DNA of 64,000 nt from an uncultured bacterium (GTDB lineage: Bacteria > Bipolaricaulota > Bipolaricaulia > UBA7950 > UBA9294): positions 240,246 to 304,245 of the forward strand of contig CAIOGO010000010.1 of assembly GCA_903857865.1 (NCBI GenBank), written 5' to 3'. Of this stretch, positions 8,714 through 18,161 are shown piece after piece. The position numbers and the translations under genes are program-made. The number at the start of each line of letters is the position of its first letter. The stretch's first letter is position 1. The notes beneath the pieces were generated by a model. It did no database searches and was not told the DNA's origin. It saw only the letters and a program-made list of their open reading frames with translations.

Positions 8714-10804
8714 TTACTTCTTGCCTGCGGCGCGCCGATCCTCGACGATCTGCTCGGCAATCGAGTAGGGCACGGTTTCGTAGTGCTCGAATTGCATGGT
8801 AAACGTGCCACGACCGCTTGTCAGGCTCCGCACCTCCGAGGCGTAGCCGAACATCTCCGCAAGCGGAACCATGGCTCGCAGGATCACCGCATTCGCTCGG
8901 GACTCCATGCCGACGATGCGCCCCCGTTTGCTGCACAGGTTGCCGGTGATCGGGCCCGTGTACTCCTCGGGAGCCGTGACCTCGACGTTCATGAGTGGCT
9001 CGAGCAGCTCGAGGCCCGCGGCACGGCAAGCCTCGCGGAACCCCATGCGTCCGCACGTGCGGAAGGCCTGCTCGGAGGAGTCAACCTCATGCATGGATCC
9101 GTCTTCGACGGTGACAAGAATGTCGACCATCGGGAACCCAGCGTACGGGCCTGCGGCCATTTCCTCGACGATGCCGCGCTGGATGGCAGCCAGGTACTCA
9201 CGGGTGATCCTCCCGCCGGTCACCGTGTCCTCAAATTGGAATCCGGAGCCGGGAGCTGTCGGCTCAATGCGGAAGACCATGTGCGCGTACTGGCCGCGCC
9301 CACCGGTCTGCTTCACATGCTTGTACTCATGGTCGACCGGAGCCAGGATCGTTTCGCGATACGCAACCTGCGGCCTATCGGAGATCACGCCCACCCCGAA
9401 CTCCCTGCGTAGGCGGTCGACGATGATTTCGAGGTGGAGCTCTCCCATTCCAGAGATGATGACCTCGCTGGTTTCCTGGTTCGCACGAACAACGAAGGTT
9501 GGATCTTCCTCCGCCAACCGGTGCAGCGCGTGTGAAAGCTTGTCACGGTCATCGCGAGACTCGGCCCTCACGGCCACACCGATAACGGGGGCCGGAAACT
9601 CAATCGACTCAAGCACAATACGATGGTTCGGGCTGCAGAGAGTGTGCCCCGTCAGCGTCTCGGCAAGACCGACCACGGCGCCGACCTCGCCGGCGCGGAG
9701 AACGTCGAGGGGTTCGCGATCGTTCGCGTGCATCTCGAACAGCCGTCCCACACGCTGTGGCTTGCCCACGGAGGAGTTGTAGATCTGAGCTCCGTTCTCG
9801 AGAACTCCGGAGTAGACGCGTACGTACGTCAATTTCCCCATGTGTCGGTCAGACTGAATCTTGAACGCCAGCGCCGCGAGCGGCGCGTCGATTCGGGGGT
9901 GTCGAATGAGCTCCTGATCAGCCTCCGATCCGACCCCGATCACGGGAGGCAGGTCGACGGGGGAAGGCAGAAAGTCGACGATCGCGTCAAGCAGTCGCCG
10001 AACGCCCTTGTTCTTGAATGCCGCCCCGCAGAGGACGGGGATGAACCGCCCCTCGATGGTGGCTCGTCGGATCGCGCTCACCATCTCGTCCCGTTCAGGG
10101 GCGACGCCCTCGATGAACTTCTCCATCAAGTGGATGTCCTGCTCGCTCACGCGCTCGAACATGAGCGCGGCGGCGGCGCGAGCCTGCGGGAGCAAGTCCT
10201 CTGGAATGGACTCTTCGCGAACCGCCGCCCCGGCCGCAGCGTCGTCGTAGTAGATGGCCTTCATGTCGATGAGATCAACGATGCCGCGGAAGTCACCCTC
10301 GGCACCGATCGGAATGACCACCGGGACGGCATTTGCGCCCAGTTCTTGCCGAATCTCCTCGACGACCCGCTCGAAGTCAGCGCCCGTCCGATCCATCTTG
10401 TTGATGAAGGCAATGCGGGGCACGCCGTACTTGTCGGCTTGGCGCCACACCGTCTCCGCCTGCGGCTGGACTCCGCCGACGGCGCAAAACAGGGCCACGG
10501 TACCGTCGAGAACCCGGAGACTCCGTTCCACCTCCGCAGTAAAGTCTACGTGCCCCGGCGTGTCGATGACGTTGATCCGGTGATCTCGCCAGTACGTCGT
10601 CGTCGCAGCGGACGTGATGGTGATCCCGCGCTCCTGCTCTTGGATCATCCAATCCATCTTCGCCTCGCCGTCGTGCACCTCACCCAGCTTGTGCCGCTTG
10701 CCTGTAAAGAACAGGATGCGCTCTGTGACCGTCGTCTTGCCAGCGTCGATGTGCGCCATGACGCCCACGTTGCGGATGTGTTCTATCGGTGTTGCCTTGC
10801 TCAT
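8714..10804 (-). CDS. fusA: Elongation factor G
   Basis: A 696-residue translational GTPase, full length for EF-G. The G1 motif AHIDAGKTT, switch I with RGITITSA, G3 DTPGHVDF and G4 NKMD are all present, and the C-terminal domains II-V are complete. It translocates peptidyl-tRNA on the ribosome and, with RRF, recycles ribosomes. A strong GGGGGAGG Shine-Dalgarno precedes the ATG. It stands alone rather than with rpsL, rpsG and tuf as in the classical str operon, so it may be a relocated or second copy. Confidence 0.95.
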   Translation of the reverse strand: MSKATPIEHIRNVGVMAHIDAGKTTVTERILFFTGKRHKLGEVHDGEAKMDWMIQEQERGITITSAATTTYWRDHRINVIDTPGHVDFTAEVERSLRVLDGTVALFCAVGGVQPQAETVWRQADKYGVPRIAFINKMDRTGADFERVVEEIRQELGANAVPVVIPIGAEGDFRGIVDLIDMKAIYYDDAAAGAAVREESIPEDLLPQARAAAALMFERVSEQDIHLMEKFIEGVAPERDEMVSAIRRATIEGRFIPVLCGAAFKNKGVRRLLDAIVDFLPSPVDLPPVIGVGSEADQELIRHPRIDAPLAALAFKIQSDRHMGKLTYVRVYSGVLENGAQIYNSSVGKPQRVGRLFEMHANDREPLDVLRAGEVGAVVGLAETLTGHTLCSPNHRIVLESIEFPAPVIGVAVRAESRDDRDKLSHALHRLAEEDPTFVVRANQETSEVIISGMGELHLEIIVDRLRREFGVGVISDRPQVAYRETILAPVDHEYKHVKQTGGRGQYAHMVFRIEPTAPGSGFQFEDTVTGGRITREYLAAIQRGIVEEMAAGPYAGFPMVDILVTVEDGSMHEVDSSEQAFRTCGRMGFREACRAAGLELLEPLMNVEVTAPEEYTGPITGNLCSKRGRIVGMESRANAVILRAMVPLAEMFGYASEVRSLTSGRGTFTMQFEHYETVPYSIAEQIVEDRRAAGKK

Positions 10805-11199
10805 CAGCGTCCTCCCCCTTCACGCATCGTCAACAGAACATCCGTCCCCTTGGGATTTGTGCATGGTGGGTCGAGTTCCCAACGAAGGCAGTCACTCTGC
10901 GCGAGAAGACGTCAACAAGGGCGTACAGACACGCCGACCAACACGAAAACGATCCGGGGATCTGCAAAGAAGCGTACGGAACTGGCCCACAGAAGTCAAC
11001 CGAAAGGATTCCAGATCCGTCAGCCGCTTCGTGAGTTCTGCTTGAGACGCACGAGGCGTGCATTGGGATCCGTCGGCCGGGTAGAATGGAGAGCCCCACG
11101 GGGCGTTGACGTTCTCTTCACACGAAGCGCACAGGGAAAGGAAACGATCTAAGACCCAAAGTGTAAGGAGAACAGCAACAGCGTGAGAGAGGAGGGGAC
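10805..11199. other. Divergent intergenic region between fusA and the RHH microprotein
   Basis: About 395 bases that must carry the fusA promoter (minus) and the promoter of the 57-aa gene (plus). I see no gene in it and no -35/-10 pair strong enough to annotate. Confidence 0.4.
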
Positions 11200-11373
11200 A
11201 TGCCCAAGAAGGAGCTTGTTGACAAGCTGAGTATCTACGTTCCGAAGTCCAAGTCAGAAATGCAGCCCGTTGAGAGACTGATGAAGATCGGCGCAAAGAA
11301 AGACCGATCGATCAACTACCTCGTCGTTGAGGCGATCATCCAGTACTTGGAGAGAGAGGAGAACAAGCAGTAA
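11200..11373 (+). CDS. 57-aa ribbon-helix-helix-like protein
   Basis: A 57-residue protein reading MPKKELVDKLSIYVPKSK at the start, followed by RLMKIGAKKDRSINYLVVEA and ending in EREENKQ. The pattern (short beta strand, helix, turn with DRSINYL, helix) fits the CopG/Arc ribbon-helix-helix fold of small DNA-binding dimers. GGAGGGG precedes the ATG by a few bases. A paralogue is at 44145-44321. No toxin gene is adjacent, and a strong terminator follows directly, so it looks monocistronic. Role as a transcription regulator is inferred from fold only. Confidence 0.75.
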   Translation: MPKKELVDKLSIYVPKSKSEMQPVERLMKIGAKKDRSINYLVVEAIIQYLEREENKQ

Positions 11374-11433
11374 CCTGCCATCCGAACGTCCTCCGGAAGT
11401 TGCATCGGTAGAGGACTAGTACGTTCAGGAGCT

Positions 11434-11473
11434 TGACCCACTCGCGCAACTCGTTACGGGCGCGAGTGGGTCA
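11434..11473 (+). terminator. Rho-independent terminator after the RHH gene
   Basis: Perfect 14-bp inverted repeat (TGACCCACTCGCGC at 11434-11447 and its complement at 11460-11473) with a 12-nt loop, followed by a T-rich TTCATTCTTCT. It ends the 11200-11373 transcript and, being symmetric, could also act on minus-strand transcription from the small membrane-protein gene. Confidence 0.85.
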
Positions 11474-11493
11474 TTCATTCTTCTGCCCGGTGC

Positions 11494-11645
11494 GCTACTC
11501 TTCGATCATCTTGCGCACCGCATCCGCCGAGGCTATTCCTCGATCACTCGGCGGACCGCATCCGCCGAGGCTATTCCTCGATCATTCGGCGGACCGCATC
11601 CGCCGGGGCTATTCCTCGATCATTCGGCGGACCGCTTCCGCCATG
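11494..11645. repeat. Four tandem 38-bp units derived from the 3' end of a small gene
   Basis: Units at 11494-11531, 11532-11569, 11570-11607 and 11608-11645. The last is the final 12-13 codons of the 53-aa gene on the minus strand (AMAEAVRRMIEE and its TAG). The other three are copies lying beyond the stop, the outermost most diverged. Each unit includes an internal hairpin, GGCGGA-n5-TCCGCC. Since 38 is not a multiple of three, copies cannot extend the protein in frame. Confidence 0.9.
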
Positions 11646-11770
11646 GCCACCTGCGACTTCGCGTCGATCCAGGCGAGAACCCTTCGCCACGCAAATGGGA
11701 TTCCCGCCGCCAGCATGAGGGCTACGAGCGCCCACGCTGACGCGGAGATGAGCTTTGCGATCTCTTCCAT
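11609..11770 (-). CDS. 53-aa single-span membrane protein
   Basis: A 53-residue protein starting at ATG 11770 behind GGAGGGTGGGG. MEEIAKLISASAWALVAL begins a single transmembrane helix running to about residue 25, followed by the basic WRRVLAWIDAKSQ and an amphipathic tail AEAVRRMIEE. The longer open frame upstream lacks a start signal. It is close downstream of tldD but separated from it by a terminator. Its 3' end is the source of three extra tandem copies lying after the stop. Function unknown. Confidence 0.65.
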   Translation of the reverse strand: MEEIAKLISASAWALVALMLAAGIPFAWRRVLAWIDAKSQVAMAEAVRRMIEE

Positions 11771-11867
11771 GTCCCCACCCTCCGAGCCGTTTCTGTACGT
11801 TGGCTGTGCCAGAGCATACCCGACGGTCGTACGAGGCAGGAAGCCGCCCGCCCAGACGCAACAAGAA

Positions 11868-11891
11868 GGGGGCACCCTTCAGGGCACCCCC
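11868..11891 (-). terminator. Rho-independent terminator after tldD
   Basis: On the minus strand the RNA forms GGGGGUGCCC-UGAA-GGGUGCCCCC, a 10-bp stem with two central G-U wobbles and a tetraloop, followed by UUCUUGUU. It lies about 25 nt after the tldD stop. Confidence 0.75.
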
Positions 11892-11916
11892 CTCAACACC
11901 GCTTCTTGCGCCCAAT

Positions 11917-13383
11917 CTACCCCTTCATCACGCCGACTTGCACGTTGCGGAACCGCGTCGGCGCGGCGCCATGTCCGGTGTGGGCAACTTGCCCGGGTTG
12001 GCCTTTGCCGCAGTTCGGCGTCCCCCAGACGTGCCAGTGATCCTTGTTGCAGATCGCGTCGCAGCCGGCCCAGAACTGAGGCGTCATGCCGGTGTACGTC
12101 GCGTTCTTCAGCATCCGCCCCAACTTGCCGCGCTTGATCTCGTAGGCGAGCTCCGTCCCAAACTGGAAGTTGAGCCGCTTGTCGTCGATCGACCAGCTCT
12201 TGTTGGTGATCATGTAGATCCCATCGTCCGTGTCAGCGATGAGATCGCCGAACGTCCACTCGCCGGGCAACAGGCTCACGTTGTTCATCCGGATGATCGG
12301 CGTGCGATTCCAGCCGTCGGCACGCATCGCCGCGTTCGACCGCGCCGGTGCGTCGGGGTGAATCTTCCGCAGTTGCTGTGACGTCTCGCGCGACGTGAGG
12401 TACCCGACGAACTGGCCTCTCTTCACGATGTCCGTCCGCTGTGCCGGAACACCCTCGTCGTCGTAGCCGTATGTCCCGAGGCCTCCGGGCGTCAGCGCGT
12501 CGGACACGATGTTCACCAGGTCCGACCCGTAGCGGAAGTTCTCGAGTTTCTCCGGCGTGAGGAAGCTCGTCCCGGCGAACGCCGCTTCGGTGCCGAACAC
12601 TCGATCGAGCTCGATCGGATGCCCGCACGACTCGTGAATCTGCAGCCCCAACTGCGGCCCGTCGAGGATGATCGCCTTCACGCCGCTTGGACATTGCGGC
12701 GCCGACAGAAGAGCCACCGCCTCTTCCGCCATGCGGCGGGCGTTGCCCGGCAGATCCCACTTCTGGACGAACTCGTAGCCGCCCGTCCCCTGATGCCGGC
12801 CAAACGAGTTGGGGTAGGACCGCTGCTGCATCTCCCCTTCCGACACCGCCATCACGACGATCCCGGCGCCGCTCTCGACGAGCGTCTGCTCAATGTAGCT
12901 GCCTTCCGTCGAAGCGAACGTCTTCGTATCGCGCTGGAACCCGAGTGTCCCGTCCACGACCCTTACTCCATCCACCGCGCGCGCCTCTTTGTCGGCCCTC
13001 AAGAGGTAATCGATCTTGTCCTCGAGCGACACTTCGAACGGATCGATCTCGAGCGGCGTCTTGTAGGTGTTGACATGGACTTCGGCGGGCCCAAGGTCGA
13101 CGTCCTCCTTCTTGCTGATCGCGCTCGCCTTGGCAATCGCCACCGCAAGCGTCGCGACGCGGTCGATCTCCGACTTCTCGAGGCGGTTCGAACTGGCGAA
13201 CCCCCACGCTCCGTTGGCGACAACGCGCACGCCGAATCCGTAGGTCTCGGCGAGCGTCAGGTCCTGGACGATCCCGTCCTTGACCTCGATGTTCTGCGTC
13301 TCCCGCCGCACGACGCGGATGTCGGCGTACGTGGCTCCCTTCGCCCGGGCGACGTCTAGTGCACGATCGGTGTAGTCTCGCAT
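11917..13383 (-). CDS. tldD: TldD family zinc metalloprotease
   Basis: A 488-residue TldD. The zinc-binding HExxxH motif is present as HESCGH in the centre, and the C-terminal region has the family-typical glycine-rich beta sheets. With TldE/PmbA it forms a heterodimer that degrades unstructured peptides and trims modified peptides such as microcin B17 or YydF-type precursors. ATG 13383 is chosen for its AAGGAG Shine-Dalgarno and family length. It is second in an operon, 25 nt after pmbA, and is followed by a terminator. No RiPP precursor is obvious nearby. Confidence 0.93.
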   Translation of the reverse strand: MRDYTDRALDVARAKGATYADIRVVRRETQNIEVKDGIVQDLTLAETYGFGVRVVANGAWGFASSNRLEKSEIDRVATLAVAIAKASAISKKEDVDLGPAEVHVNTYKTPLEIDPFEVSLEDKIDYLLRADKEARAVDGVRVVDGTLGFQRDTKTFASTEGSYIEQTLVESGAGIVVMAVSEGEMQQRSYPNSFGRHQGTGGYEFVQKWDLPGNARRMAEEAVALLSAPQCPSGVKAIILDGPQLGLQIHESCGHPIELDRVFGTEAAFAGTSFLTPEKLENFRYGSDLVNIVSDALTPGGLGTYGYDDEGVPAQRTDIVKRGQFVGYLTSRETSQQLRKIHPDAPARSNAAMRADGWNRTPIIRMNNVSLLPGEWTFGDLIADTDDGIYMITNKSWSIDDKRLNFQFGTELAYEIKRGKLGRMLKNATYTGMTPQFWAGCDAICNKDHWHVWGTPNCGKGQPGQVAHTGHGAAPTRFRNVQVGVMKG

Positions 13384-13408
13384 GGTTCTCCTTTCCCGGG
13401 AAGGGTCT

Positions 13409-14752
13409 CTACTCGGTGCCTCCGGTGAAGCGGAAGTCACGGATCTTCGCGGCGGGAGCACAGGTCCCGATTGCGTTCCAGTCGTCCTTCAATAGCGTCA
13501 AGGTCGAGCTCAGCATCTCCGCGTTCGCGAACGCTTCGAGGATGCTCTGTGTGAAGCGCAGGTTCTTGAGCGGCCGCGAGATTTTCCCGTTCTCGATCAT
13601 GAAGGTTCCGTCGCGCGTCATCCCCGTGAGAATCGTCTTCACTGGGTGGACGATGTTCGTGTAGTGGAATCGAGTGACCCAGATGCCTCGCTCGGTCGAG
13701 GCGAGCATCTCTTCCTGGGTCGCCTTGCCGGGTGCCATGAAAAGGTTGATAGGGAGAGGCCCGGCGGTATTCGGGGCGGGGAGGCTGTGCCCGGTCGACG
13801 TCTTGCCCGGCTCGCGGGCCGCGGTGAACGAGTCGTAGACGACGTTCCTCGCGATCCCCTTCTCGATCAACATGACCTTCCGTTTCGGCACACCCTCGAA
13901 GTCGAACGGGAGCGGCAAACCGCGCGGATCGAGTCCGTCGTCCCAGATCGTGATCTGGTCGCCGGTGACGCGCTCGCCCATCTTGTCGCACATGAAGCTG
14001 CGGCCCTCCTGCACGGAGAGCGCGCCCATCCCCATGTACCCCAGGAAGAACAGCATGTCGGCGACGGCCGCCTCTTCGAGGATGACCGTGTACTCGCCGG
14101 GCTCGACGGCCGTCGGATTGCGGCTCGCAAGAGCCTTGTCAATGGCCGTCTTCCCGACACGGGCAGGATCGATCTCAGCGACGTTTCTCGACGCTGCGGC
14201 GGCCCAACCGGAGCTGTCGGCGCTCATGATGACAGTCAGGAGCGCGGCCACGGTGCCGCGGTGGTACGCCGACACCCCGAGGGAGTTGGCGATCTGGATC
14301 TCTTGCTCCTCCGTGGAGAACGCACCGGCGGCCTCGAGCCCATTCTTCCGTGACGCTGACAGGATCTTCTCGACGCCCTCGGCGCGCTCCAACGGCGCAA
14401 ACCGAGCGGTGGCGTCGACGTAGGCATCGATCTTCCCCACCGTCTTCGGACCGGGCAGAGAGCGGAACTCCGGGTTCTTCTGCTGGAACCGCGCCACCGT
14501 CTCCGCTCGTTTGACGATCGTCTTGAGGCCCGCATCGCTGAGGTCGTTTCCCGAGGCAACGCCGGTCTTCTGATCGATGATCGAGCGGACGCGCACGGTG
14601 GCGTCCGTCTCGGAGACGTTCTGGTGGATCGTGTTGGTGGCGAAGCGCGTGAGGTGCGAGTCGTTGCCCGTAATCATCACCTCAGTCTGGTCGGCCTTCG
14701 CCTCGCGCAGCACGCGCTGCGCGATCTCCGCTAGACGACTCTGCCCTAGCAC
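13409..14752 (-). CDS. pmbA: TldE/PmbA, non-catalytic partner of TldD
   Basis: A 447-residue TldD/PmbA family protein starting at GTG 14752 after GGGGAGGATGAGAAC. It lacks the HExxxH zinc motif, as expected for the PmbA/TldE subunit that completes the TldD heterodimer. Conserved C-terminal segments include GHSLPAPNTAGPLPINLFM and GIWVTRFHYTNIVHPVKT. It is the first gene of the pmbA-tldD operon. An open frame extends further upstream, but the ribosome-binding site and family length support this start. Confidence 0.9.
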   Translation of the reverse strand: MLGQSRLAEIAQRVLREAKADQTEVMITGNDSHLTRFATNTIHQNVSETDATVRVRSIIDQKTGVASGNDLSDAGLKTIVKRAETVARFQQKNPEFRSLPGPKTVGKIDAYVDATARFAPLERAEGVEKILSASRKNGLEAAGAFSTEEQEIQIANSLGVSAYHRGTVAALLTVIMSADSSGWAAAASRNVAEIDPARVGKTAIDKALASRNPTAVEPGEYTVILEEAAVADMLFFLGYMGMGALSVQEGRSFMCDKMGERVTGDQITIWDDGLDPRGLPLPFDFEGVPKRKVMLIEKGIARNVVYDSFTAAREPGKTSTGHSLPAPNTAGPLPINLFMAPGKATQEEMLASTERGIWVTRFHYTNIVHPVKTILTGMTRDGTFMIENGKISRPLKNLRFTQSILEAFANAEMLSSTLTLLKDDWNAIGTCAPAAKIRDFRFTGGTE

Positions 14753-14946
14753 GTTCTCATCCTCCCCTTCTGCTCTATCGCTCCCAAGGCCGGACGTTCC
14801 CACCGAACGCCGCTCCTCTTCAGAGGGTACCGTCCGGGTCGAGCTCTCTCAAACCCAAACCGTGCCAAGTCGTCGTCTCCAGTTCGTCGCTCGGGGTCAC
14901 CCAAAGGTTCACGTGCCCCGCGTGTGATCTTCTCCGGCCGGACGCC

Positions 14947-14952
14947 TATACT
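14947..14952 (+). promoter_or_regulatory. -10 box of the two-component operon, near-leaderless
   Basis: TATACT 9 nt before the response-regulator ATG at 14962; the -35 is weak. Predicted transcription start leaves a 2-3 nt leader, and no Shine-Dalgarno is visible. Confidence 0.5.
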
Positions 14953-14961
14953 GGACCACTC

Positions 14962-15648
14962 ATGATCACGAAGGTGCTGGTCGTCGACGATGAGGAGTGG
15001 GTTCTCGACACGGTCCGCCGCTATCTTGAACAGGCCGGCTTTGAGGTGATTCCAGTACGCGACGGCGTTTCCGCGCTCGAGGCCTTCGCGAGGACCTCAC
15101 CGGACCTGGTCATTCTCGATTGGATGCTCCCACGACTTGACGGGTTGTCGGTCGCCGAGCACATTCGGATGACGTCGGCGGTGCCGATCATCATGCTGAC
15201 GGCGCGCGTCAACGAGCGGGATCGCCTTGCCGGATTCGCCGTGGGAGTCGACGACTACGTCGTCAAGCCGTTCAGCGCGCGCGAACTCGAGGCCCGCGTG
15301 CGCGCCGTCCTCCGACGCTCCTCCGGGAAGGAGTCGCCGATCCAGGAGGCCGGTGACCTCCGTCTGGATCGAGAGCAGCGTCTCGTCTGGGTTCGCGGGG
15401 AGCCCGTCGAACTCTCCGCCATGGGTTTCGATCTGCTTGCCTTCCTCATCACTCACCCCGGCCGGGTCTTCACGCGCCTCGAGCTGTTGGAAGCGGTCCG
15501 CGGCGAGACGTACGGTGGATTCGAGCGATCCATCGACTCGCACATCAAGCGCTTGCGGCAGAGAATCGAACCGGATCCAACCCATCCTTCGTACATCCTT
15601 ACCATGTTCGGCGTCGGGTACCGATTCGCCAAGGGCGAGGACACATGA
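14962..15648 (+). CDS. OmpR/PhoB-family response regulator
   Basis: A 228-residue response regulator. The receiver domain (1-120) has the acidic pair D9/D10, phospho-acceptor D53 in LVILDWMLP, T80 in IMLTAR and K102 in VVKPF. The C-terminal winged helix (about 130-226) ends in the typical SHIKRLRQRI and FGVGYRF pattern. It should bind DNA when phosphorylated by the histidine kinase encoded next to it, with which it overlaps by 4 nt. Target genes are not evident. Confidence 0.93.
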   Translation: MITKVLVVDDEEWVLDTVRRYLEQAGFEVIPVRDGVSALEAFARTSPDLVILDWMLPRLDGLSVAEHIRMTSAVPIIMLTARVNERDRLAGFAVGVDDYVVKPFSARELEARVRAVLRRSSGKESPIQEAGDLRLDREQRLVWVRGEPVELSAMGFDLLAFLITHPGRVFTRLELLEAVRGETYGGFERSIDSHIKRLRQRIEPDPTHPSYILTMFGVGYRFAKGEDT

Positions 15649-16991
15649 AGCACTTCTTGCGCCGCCTCTCGTTCCAGACGAAGCTCCTTGCCTCGTTCTT
15701 CATCGTGATCCTTCTTGCGACGGCAGCCGGGTACCTGTTCATCAACCAGTCGGTGAATCGAGCGTTCTCGGACTTCACGGTCCGCAGCTTCACGTTGCAG
15801 GACCAGGTCCTCGTCAGCCTCATCGTTCAGTACTACAACCGAACGGGGAGCCTCGACGGGCTGGTCGACTTCCTCGAGCGCGGCCCGCGCGACATTCCCA
15901 TCCTGCTCGTCGACCCGGATCGGAAGGTCGTGTTCGCTCCGGAGGAGCAGTTCGTCGGCCGAAGACTTGGCGAGAGCCAACTCGAGGGGGGCCAGTCTAT
16001 TCTCCTTGCTTCCGGTGAGATCTGGACTGTCGTCCCGTATCGCTCTCTCGTCGGGCGGAACGCTCTCGAACAGGGATTCCTTAGGGCGACTCGGGCGGCG
16101 CTCTGGTTGGCGGCGTTCGCCGCCGGCGCCGCCGCACTGATTCTGGCCCTCTTCCTCGTGCGCCAGACCACGAATCCGCTTCGCCAACTCGAGGCCGCCA
16201 CCCAACGCATTGCCAAGGGCGACTTCGACGAGGAGGTCGAGATTCGTTCGTCCGACGAGATCGGTCGCTTGGCGGAAGCATTCAACGAGATGGCGAGGAG
16301 CCTCAAGCTCTCTGAGGAAGCCAAACGTCGGATGATCGCCGACATCTCGCATGAGCTACGGACCCCACTGGCTGCGGTTCGTTCTGCCCTCGAGGGCCTG
16401 CGGGACGGGCTCTTCGAGCCAAGTTCGGCGACCTTCGCCTCGCTGCACGACCGCGTGCTCCTACTGACGCGCCTCGTCGGCGACCTGCATCAACTGGCGC
16501 TGGCGGACGCGGGCCAGCTGTCGATTGAACGACAGGCAACGCGTCTGGATGCAATCGTCAACGGCATCGTCGAGACCGTGGGATTCCAGATCGAGGACAG
16601 CGGCCTCACTCTCGAAACGGCCATCGATCCAGCCATTCCCGCTCTGCTCATCGATGCGAACCGCATCGAGCAGGTCCTCCTCAACCTGCTCGCGAACGCT
16701 ATTCGCCACACCCCGGAAGGGGGTCGGATCGAGCTTCGCGCCGATCGCACGAGCGAGAGCGAGGTTACGGTGAGCGTCTGCGATACGGGATCCGGGCTGG
16801 CACCTGAGGACTTGGAACGCGTCTTCGAGCGGTTCTACTGCGCCGATCCGGCGCGGGAGGGCGTTGGCGCCGGACTCGGCTTAGCGATCGCCAAAGCCCT
16901 TGTGGAGGCTCATGGCGGCAGGGCGTGGGCCGAGAATCGGCCCCTAGGGGGCGCCTGTTTCAAGATCGTCCTTCCGATCACGCCAGCCTAA
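15645..16991 (+). CDS. Membrane sensor histidine kinase
   Basis: A 448-residue kinase. One transmembrane helix at 14-34, an extracytoplasmic sensor loop of about 115 residues, a second helix at about 150-172, a HAMP domain (173-225), the phospho-acceptor H236 in ISHELRTPLAAVR and a HATPase_c domain with the N box QVLLNLLANAIRHTP, DTGSGL and GAGLGLAI. ATGA overlap with the response regulator gene shows translational coupling. A hairpin terminator follows at 16998. The sensed signal cannot be read from the sequence. Confidence 0.93.
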   Translation: MKHFLRRLSFQTKLLASFFIVILLATAAGYLFINQSVNRAFSDFTVRSFTLQDQVLVSLIVQYYNRTGSLDGLVDFLERGPRDIPILLVDPDRKVVFAPEEQFVGRRLGESQLEGGQSILLASGEIWTVVPYRSLVGRNALEQGFLRATRAALWLAAFAAGAAALILALFLVRQTTNPLRQLEAATQRIAKGDFDEEVEIRSSDEIGRLAEAFNEMARSLKLSEEAKRRMIADISHELRTPLAAVRSALEGLRDGLFEPSSATFASLHDRVLLLTRLVGDLHQLALADAGQLSIERQATRLDAIVNGIVETVGFQIEDSGLTLETAIDPAIPALLIDANRIEQVLLNLLANAIRHTPEGGRIELRADRTSESEVTVSVCDTGSGLAPEDLERVFERFYCADPAREGVGAGLGLAIAKALVEAHGGRAWAENRPLGGACFKIVLPITPA

Positions 16992-16997
16992 GAGAAG

Positions 16998-17021
16998 CCC
17001 GCCGCTCTCTCGAACGGCGGG
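16998..17021. terminator. Hairpin terminator between convergent genes
   Basis: CCCGCCG and CGGCGGG arms (16998-17004 and 17015-17021) with a 10-nt loop and moderately T-rich flanks on both strands. It lies between the convergent histidine kinase and secreted-protein genes, so it may act in both directions. Confidence 0.6.
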
Positions 17022-17055
17022 TTCCTCGGGTACAACAGGAAGAGAAGGCAGACCG

Positions 17056-18000
17056 CTACTTCATGGCTGCCAGCTTCAGCTCCAAGACCTGAGCGAATCG
17101 ATCCAGCCAGCTCACAAGACGTCGTTCGCCACCGCGGACTCCGACCGAGGCTGGCGAGCCACTGTCCGAAAGCGAGATCGTCACGGTTCCGAAGTCGTCA
17201 GAACCTTCGCCCCCACCCACGAATACGCCCACCTGTCCAGAGACAGGGCTACCGCTTGCGGACATCATCATCCCCGCCATCGGGCACACTGCACCGGCGG
17301 ACGGCGCAGCCATCGCCGCACCCGTTACGCGGTCGGCGACGCACTCACGAATCCGCTCGACCATCGTCTGGATCTTGCCCGCAACGCCGATGCTTCCCTG
17401 AGTGGGTTCAGGCGCAGTCTGGCTGCTCGGCGACATCATGGACGCCTGCCCGCGGCGCATCATTGCGCGGCCGTTCTGTCCCGCCATCGTGGCTCGCAGA
17501 TCGGCCGACCACGCCTGAGGCGCCACGCTCGTGGAGTCGGACGATGCGGCATGCAAGCGCCCCACGATGCCAGGGAAGGCGGCCGTCAAGATCTCCCCCT
17601 GCTTCATGGTCAGGGTGTCCGTCAGTGTCGAGATGGCCGCGGCCATCTCGTCATCAAGCGCAGTCCGGGCCGTCTTCATCTGCGTCTGGAATGCGGCGAG
17701 CCGCACATCGAGTTCCTCGGCCGTCCCGCTGAAGGCAATCATCTCCTGCTCGAAGGCGTCGCGCTTCTGGTCCAGCACCGCGGTCTGATCAAGAAGCCCG
17801 TTGATCGTCGAGAGCAGGGTTTCCATCTGCTGTCGCGACAATTCGAGGCGGTTAACAAGAAGAACCATCGGCAGGTTCACTCCTGCCTCATCGCTCGACG
17901 ACTGCGCCTGCCCTAGGAGCCCTTGCGTGCTCGCAGGAATGGCGGCCAGTGCGCCGAGCAGAGCGACAACAAGCACGATTCTCACGGCCTTGCCTTTCAT
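17056..18000 (-). CDS. Secreted helical, methionine-rich protein
   Basis: A 314-residue exported protein. A signal peptide (VRIVLVVALLGALAAIPAS) is followed by a long helical region (about 45-150) with heptad-like spacing, which resembles Spy/LTXXQ-type periplasmic helical proteins in style, though I see no clear LTxxQ motif. The middle part is Met-rich (RAMMRRGQASMM and CPMAGMMMSAS), which could bind metal. The ATG at 18000 has GGAGGGATCCGAG before it; longer upstream frames do not. Family not recognised. Confidence 0.6.
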   Translation of the reverse strand: MKGKAVRIVLVVALLGALAAIPASTQGLLGQAQSSSDEAGVNLPMVLLVNRLELSRQQMETLLSTINGLLDQTAVLDQKRDAFEQEMIAFSGTAEELDVRLAAFQTQMKTARTALDDEMAAAISTLTDTLTMKQGEILTAAFPGIVGRLHAASSDSTSVAPQAWSADLRATMAGQNGRAMMRRGQASMMSPSSQTAPEPTQGSIGVAGKIQTMVERIRECVADRVTGAAMAAPSAGAVCPMAGMMMSASGSPVSGQVGVFVGGGEGSDDFGTVTISLSDSGSPASVGVRGGERRLVSWLDRFAQVLELKLAAMK

Positions 18001-18161
18001 CTCGGATCCCTCCGTACGTTGATCGTCACCCTGGAAAACGTACGTGCGTCGTGTGAACACTTTCCTTCGCGCCGATGTCACGATTGTGAAGAACGAGTTG
18101 ACCCCGGACTGGACCGCGCGCTCGTGCAGTATGATGGACTTGTGCGGTGGCGGAGGCAGCG

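Noticed and set aside
11494..11645. Possible CRISPR-like array
   Set aside because: Units are directly adjacent without spacers and derive from the end of a coding gene.
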